Source: Actinostola sp. cb2023 (Eukaryota > Cnidaria > Anthozoa > Actiniaria > Actinostolidae). Taken from it: a stretch of 64,000 nucleotides of DNA. How positions within the stretch are numbered: position 1 is the first letter of the stretch; every line of letters begins with the position of its first letter. The notes under the pieces are model-generated. The model did not search any database. It was not told the origin of the DNA and saw only the letters and a list, made by a program, of their open reading frames with translations. Location of the stretch: NCBI GenBank assembly GCA_033675265.1, contig JAUJYZ010001112.1:62001-126000 (forward strand). The letters are read 5' to 3'. Made by a program: the position numbers and the translations under genes. This document shows positions 58,567-64,000 of the stretch, piece by piece.

Positions 58567-58825
58567 CAGGGGCGGATCCAAAGGGGGGGGGGGCATGGGG
58601 GGGCCGGTGCCCCCCCCTCTCCCCCTCGAGTTGGGTACATATTTGCCCCGTTTCCCCACCATTTGATGCCCAGAATGCCGGCATGGAACTGTTGCATTTT
58701 CGAGCTTCTAGATTTCAAAATTTTCTGGGGGGGGGGGGGGCATGCCCCCAAACTCCCCTAGCAGAAGGGGGCTTACGGCCCCTTAGTGGTGCACCCCCCT
58801 TTCAAAATCTCTAGATCCGCCCCTG
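58567..58825. mobile_element. hAT-like MITE with G/C homopolymers
   Basis: CAGGGGCGGATCC at the left and GATCCGCCCCTG at the right, flanked on both sides by CGACT (58562-58566 and 58826-58830). Internal G12, G7, C7 and G14 runs. CAGGGGCGGAT ends are known from hAT-type elements in animals. The 5-bp flank is shorter than the usual 8. Confidence 0.7.
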
Positions 58826-58835
58826 CGACTTGCAG

Positions 58836-59351
58836 TTGACCAAGATACAGTTGAGTGAATCCTGTACTGGCCAAAGCCTCGGTTTCATTGCATACCATCG
58901 TGTACTGAGATTTGTATTAATGATAAGATGGCTTTTATTGGGCGATTTGACAATGAAGCACCTAAAGTTGCTAATTAAACAATATACACCTATTTCAATA
59001 AACGTTGTCGCGTTCAAAGCAACAAGCGTCAAGCCAAGACCGAAGTGAATGCTGGTTTTGTGTTGGCAAATTATTCAAATCAGACCTATTTTCTATGGAA
59101 CGAAGTGTGATATGCAAACAAGCAGTGAAAATGTTCACATTTTGTAATTAGTCCTTATAGAAACAATTGTGATTTAAATAATTGTCAGCACATAACCAGC
59201 GTTCACTTCGGTCTTGGCTTGACGCTTGTTGCTTTGAACGCGACAACGTTTTTTGAAATAGGTGTATAATTTACATGATAACACCATTTAGAAAAAACAG
59301 CTACTGTAATGAAACCGAGGCTTTGGCCAGTACATGATTCACTCAACTAGC
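58836..59351. mobile_element. Foldback family C, copy 2
   Basis: About 515 bp. Outer ends GTTGAGTGAATCCTGTACTG and CAGTACATGATTCACTCAAC. Inner arms ACGTTGTCGCGTTCAAAGCA and complement; ATACACCTATTTCAA matches copy 1. Confidence 0.8.
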
Positions 59352-59658
59352 AAAATCTACAAAACGTGACGCAGTCATAGTGAATCTTTGAACGCACGGT
59401 ATACAATTATCGAACACACTGTACGTACTTTTATTCACCTTTATTGCTCCACCATATATTTGATTGCCATCATGTTACACACAAAGATTATGTGATAACA
59501 TAGACTTTAAAATAACTTAAGTATACTAATCCACTAATAACTAAACATTAAACATAACTAAGTAACGTTTATATTTGACACTAATCATTCGGTGCTTTCA
59601 CGGGTGGGTGGGTGGATCCTTTCAGTGACGGGGCTCATCCCGGCCCGGCCAATCCCAA

Positions 59659-60496
59659 TCACTCATCTATATCGGCAGCTGAAAATATAACATTGGAAAT
59701 TGTATATCACAAGCATTACAATAAACAGGTTTCGATAAACAGGTTTCGATAAACAGGTTTCGATAAACAGGTTTGTTATTTTCAGTATAATATAATATAA
59801 TAATATAATAATAATATGTCGGTTCTTATATATAAAACAATGTCCGTAACACAGAAAAGTACGCAGAAAAGTAGACATCGCAACATTAACAGGTTTGGTT
59901 GGTTGCCATTAACGTCCAATTGCCTCCATGAACGTCGTGTTTTCAATTTTTACCGATTGAATTATTACCTTGGTTTTTCTCTAATTCAGCCTGTTCTGGT
60001 GCATCTCCGTTGGGGTGAGGTGGGTATCTTGGCCACCATTCACCGCTGGCATCAGCAGCTGAAATCAGTAAAACATTGGAAATTGGAACATTACGATAAA
60101 CAGGTTTGTTATTTATGAAGTAATTTGTCGCTTTGTAATAGTTAGTATTGTATAGTTCGTAAGGTATCGTCAAGAGTATCAGACAGTTTGTTATTTTCAG
60201 TATAGAAACAATGTCCGCAACGCAGAAAAATACGTAGTCATCGCAACATTAACAGGTTTGGTTGGTTCCATTAACTTTCAATTGCCTTCATGAACGTCGT
60301 GTTTTTAATTTTTACCGATTGAATTATTACCTTGGTTTTTCTCTAATTCAGCCTGTTCTGGTGCATCTCCGTTGGGGTGAGGTGGGTATCTTGGCCACCA
60401 TTCACCGCCGGCATCAGCAGCTTGTTCGCCATTCATTACATGAACATTGTTCATCACCACAAGGAGGAGAAAGCTGGCTAGTACAACTTGTATCAT
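59659..60496 (-). CDS. Unrecognised 91-aa secreted precursor with two 30-residue repeats (three exons)
   Basis: Not a family I recognise. Exons on the minus strand: 60331-60496, 59969-60058 and 59659-59678. Exon 1 starts MIQVVLASFLLLVVMNNVHV, a clear signal peptide (cleavage about residue 20-25), then MNGEQ and a repeat AADAGGEWWPRYPPH...LEKNQ. Exon 2, phase 1 at both ends and so freely duplicable, encodes the same 30 residues with G to S at position 5. Exon 3 adds AADIDE and TGA. Acceptors TTTCAG and donors CAAG/GTAATAATTC are the same in both copies. A TATA-like AATATATATATG lies near 60541-60552, about 45 bases before the ATG. AATAAA occurs at 59440-59445 and 59430-59435 downstream. The repeat is rich in W, P, G, N, D and E, with no cysteines and no dibasic cleavage sites. 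Confidence 0.72.
59733..59775. repeat. 14-bp tandem repeat (GATAAACAGGTTTC)
   Basis: About four copies in intron 2 of the secreted-precursor gene. The same words occur once in its intron 1 near 60093, part of the duplicated segment. Confidence 0.85.
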
Positions 60497-60778
60497 GTTT
60501 GTCTTTCAGCCTGAATTACAGATCTAAACAAATAGAACATATATATATTGGTACATCATCACTGGATTAGCACTGAACTGCCTTCTCATGCGGGACACGC
60601 CTTTAATTTCTTCGATATCTGTAACGCGTTCTCTCGGCCTAAAACTCGACTGGAGATTCAGTTTTGCCCCGCGTGATGTGTTCCAGTCCAAGCGAGCTCG
60701 TGTGAGGGGAATAAAACACTAGTGACGTTGTTTTCTGTGCTTTGCAAAATTACGTTATGTGAAACGTCTACGTTCACA

Positions 60779-61163
60779 ATCACTTCGCCTCGAGTAGATC
60801 GCGGTCAAAAGACTCGTTTATCAATATGGAGTCGTTTTCGTACGAGTGGGAAGTACTTCACGGTACGGTTCGTGACGTGTGGTGACCGTGCCGTGTCCAA
60901 GCATTCTGATTGGTTGAGCATCACTTCGCCTCGAGTAGATCGCGGTCAAAAGACTCGTTTATCAATATGGAGTCGTTTTCGTACGAGTGGGAAGTACTTA
61001 ACGGTACGGTTCGTGACGTGCGGTGACCGTGCCGTGTCCAAGCATTCTGATTGGTTGAGCAATGGTTTTGCGCGCTGTTATTGTTTGAATAGATGTCTCA
61101 GTCGATTCCGTACCGTGACCGTAACTCCGTGCCGTAGGTTTCCCACTCATACAAAACGACTCT
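60779..61163. mobile_element. MITE family B copy with a 142-bp internal tandem duplication
   Basis: 60779-60920 and 60921-61062 are near-identical. The element itself begins TGGAGTCGTTTTCGTACGAG (about 60829 and again about 60969) and ends AAAACGACTC/TA at 61163. Located directly upstream of the secreted-precursor gene. Confidence 0.75.
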
Positions 61164-64000
61164 AATACCAGGGTGCGGAAACTGAGAATGGACGGCGTCA
61201 GGCAGTGAAGCAGAGTAGGGTACACAACATACCTTTGGACGGAGTTCTTTGCTCTTCTTTTCGTCTTGAAGATTGGAAAAGAATGATAGGGAATGGAAAG
61301 GGTACGAATACTTTATAGACTGAAGAAACCTCTGATGATATTTGATTGACAGCTGTCATGTCTTATTTCCTATCCAATCACCTACGACCAACAGTTTGCT
61401 GGGCGGGCAAAACGGAAATGGAGTTTAGTGATAATGTAAAAATGATACTTTGGGACGTTTGCTGTTCCCTTGGTCACCACATTTCTAATAGTGCTGGCTT
61501 TAATTCAATAATTGTAACCTATTGTAGTTACTTTTATTTGTTCTGTAGGCACGGTTTGTTGCATGTACTTTGACCACGTCGGTCCCTGAATACGTTGTAT
61601 AGCCTTTCGTCTACGATTCGAAAAGATAGTTCGTGTTTTTCGACAACGAACGCCGGCTTTGCAAAGCACAGAGTCCCAGGCCGTAGCCATGACGTGCGCT
61701 AGGTCATGTTATGCATGACTTTCGAACTGATGCCCTTTCCAAAATAACTGAGATAATGGCTTATGATTAATACCCAGTAGTGGCAGGCCTATAACCAAGC
61801 CATTTTCGGCTTTGTTCAAATCGCACGCAAGAAAACCACAAGGATTGTTCTGATGGTTATCCAGATCGAAATAGAAGGCACTACCAACGTATACCAGGAG
61901 GCCATTAGTAGACTGCGTATACCCTGCGTATACCCTGCGTATACCTTGTCATCATTCTAAATGAATATCGGCGTTTTTTTGGCATGAACTAACATTTATC
62001 CTCTTAGTCTATGTTAAACAAATAGTTTCGTGTTCTAGAGTGGGATACGTGCAGACACGGGGACCTTAATTAATCCCAGTAAGAGCATGCATGGTTTTAG
62101 TTTAGCAAATTCACCAAATCCCTAAAGCATCGTTTCGTGTGCTATTCAGGCAAAGAGGAACGAACCAATTCAAAAATCTTCTAAATGCGGTCTTGCTTTC
62201 TTGAAACACTTTTGTAAAAAGGAACTGAAACTCATGTTGAAGCTTTGTCGCCGGTTTTCAATATATTTGGATACAATGACTGATATTCTCTCATAAATGA
62301 ACCGCATATAGTCTGGGGAGTCATGTCTTGTCTTGTAATGTGTGTGTACGCGCGCGAGATCAAGTGGCGTGTGCCGGTGTGAAGGTGCGTGTGGCCAGAT
62401 ACACTGTCCCAGTCGTACTGTATGGGAATGACATTTACATATACAACACTTTGAACACTGTACGGATATTGTATCTCACTTGTGTCACACGTCATCTCTA
62501 TAAGACCCTCCAGCCTGCCTCAATAACTTACTGTATGTGCATGCATCTAATGCCACTCTCCAATCTTTTCACAATTAATTTATTTAATTCTTCCCAATAG
62601 AGTTTCCACCTAGCATTGCGCGCGTGCAATAAAAGAAGATGCGCGGGGACGCGTTGCACTGAATTCTAGTTGTAGTCAAATTAATTCGATTAATTTATTA
62701 ATTCAATTGATGTTAGCATGAAAAAAAAATGTATTTTTTTTCTTTCATTTGAGCCGGTTCGTTTCCTTTTTAGAGCCAGCGCTGAGTAGTATTTTGATGG
62801 TGATGAATGAATAGTACTTCAACCTTCTCTAATTTCTATCAGAACAGTAGATTTCGCTTCTGATATTCTCGGATTAGTCAAGTCTAGATGATATTCTACG
62901 CAGGAGAACATTCAACCCAACAAAATTAAAGATAGGGAAAGTATAATGAGGGTTTATCATGTAATTTCAAAACCGCATAGGACAAAAATATGATTATCAT
63001 AGCTGGAAAGAGCTCGTTGAAATTAGTAAAAATGTGAAGTTTGGAAAAGATCGCTTCAAGATATGAATTTTCAAAAATCGAAATTTTATATGTAAATTCA
63101 TATCTTCGCAATTTGTGAAGCGATCATTTCCAATTCAGATCCATTTCTTTGTCCTATGAGTTTTGATATTATTTGATATCATTAGTCGCTTGCTCAGTTC
63201 GTAAAGTAGTTTGTAAGGTTTATTTCGTCAAGCGTAAAAAGACTCGGTACAAAACGAGATGCTGTTTGAGATGCTGTCAGTGATTATGTACAACGATGAA
63301 ACTATACCAATACGTACAAATACCCAAAGCGTAAATTACCCCTCCCCTCCCTCGTACAAACACACAAAATAATGTCACACGTATATTACACTTTTTGACC
63401 TGTGTACCCTCCCCTCGGTGGGGAACAAATAAACACCGCACGCAAATCAAATATGTTGCTTAAAAAAAAGTCGAAAAGCCTATCAGTTTTTCTTTAGAAA
63501 AGTGTTTTAGTCAGGATTACCGAGGTCTGTGTTCTGCTTTAGAATCTACTGCTTTTTGTCACGGACTAAGCCATCATTGATTAGAGCCTAAGCCACTGAA
63601 AGAAAACGCACGGCGCTCCGTCAAGACTTAGAAATTCATTGTGAATTGATCAGTAGTTCTCTTTGGAAATTCAACAAAATTGTAGGACTTTGTTGTACGT
63701 AAAGATTTAATACTAAAGGTTTAGAACCAATCACTATGACAAGAATTTCAGAATCTTTTGAAGCCCAATTAAGTGAAGAGTTTCAACGAAACAAAATTTT
63801 TAATTTCCAATAACGAATATCGTCCAGGGTTTCAAGCTAGAGCGCCGTGCGTTTTGACTGTAATAGACCTTTTTACCGATACGGCGGCCATCTTGAATTA
63901 TGGGATGCCCAGGGTGCAAGCCAGTAACCATTTGGCCATGAAAAACTACGAAAACCTAATTTAAAGCAATGAATTTGTACCAAATTATACAACAATACAC
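61164..64000. other. Right-hand region without recognised genes
   Basis: No open frame here resembles a known protein. Contents include a foldback near 62965-63168 (CGCATAGGACAAA facing TTTGTCCTATG), an inverted SINE tail at 63187-63250, and an inverted pair AACGCACGGCGCTC / GAGCGCCGTGCGTT at about 63604 and 63840. A GGCGGCCATCTTG word near 63881 could mark a promoter, but no exon follows within the window. Confidence 0.45.
63187..63250 (-). mobile_element. SINE tail fragment
   Basis: The reverse complement reads GAGTCTTTTTACGCTTGACG...CTTACAAACTACTTTACGAA, matching the tail at 46.90-46.95 kb. Confidence 0.6.

Overview
The window is eukaryotic nuclear DNA from an animal with cilia, most likely an aquatic invertebrate. 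The evidence is intron-rich genes with GT-AG boundaries, animal-type protein families (a plasma-membrane calcium ATPase, the BBSome subunit BBIP1 and the centriolar protein C2CD3), AT-rich introns, and a very high load of short inverted-repeat elements and minisatellites. The sequence does not fix the phylum, so I do not name one.

Layout. Positions 1-4612 are non-coding flank. From 19935 down to 4613 (minus strand) lies a complete plasma-membrane Ca2+-ATPase gene of 9 coding exons and 1144 codons. All its splice phases agree. It ends in a calmodulin-binding region and a PDZ-type C-terminus (ETAF). At 22591-22797 (plus strand) is an intronless BBIP1 gene of 68 aa. From 58323 down to 23999 (minus strand) lies C2CD3, with about 35 coding exons and about 2,345 aa, close to the human length. 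I could follow it from a lysine/arginine-rich start exon to its long last exon. From 60496 down to 59659 (minus strand) is a three-exon gene for an unrecognised 91-aa secreted precursor. It contains two almost identical 30-residue repeats, each made by a phase-1 exon. The remainder up to 64000 holds repeats and no recognised gene.

BBIP1 and C2CD3 sit tail to tail. Both act at cilia (BBSome assembly and centriole/basal-body maturation), but this adjacency may be chance. The calcium pump is divergently oriented from BBIP1 across about 2.65 kb.

The introns are unusual. Many hold a different minisatellite: a 71-bp unit filling pump intron 2, a 15-bp unit in pump intron 3, and 34-, 79-, 52-, about 36- and about 90/179-bp units in C2CD3. 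Several lie directly beside splice sites. The most striking is the 79-bp array at 32.6-34.2 kb. Its unit is the last ~59 bases of a C2CD3 coding exon plus the first ~20 bases of the following intron, so about 19 copies of a complete 5' splice site lie in a row. At least a dozen families of foldback/MITE-like elements, a piggyBac-like element with TTAA flanks, hAT-like and pogo-like elements and tRNA-derived SINE fragments occupy most remaining space.
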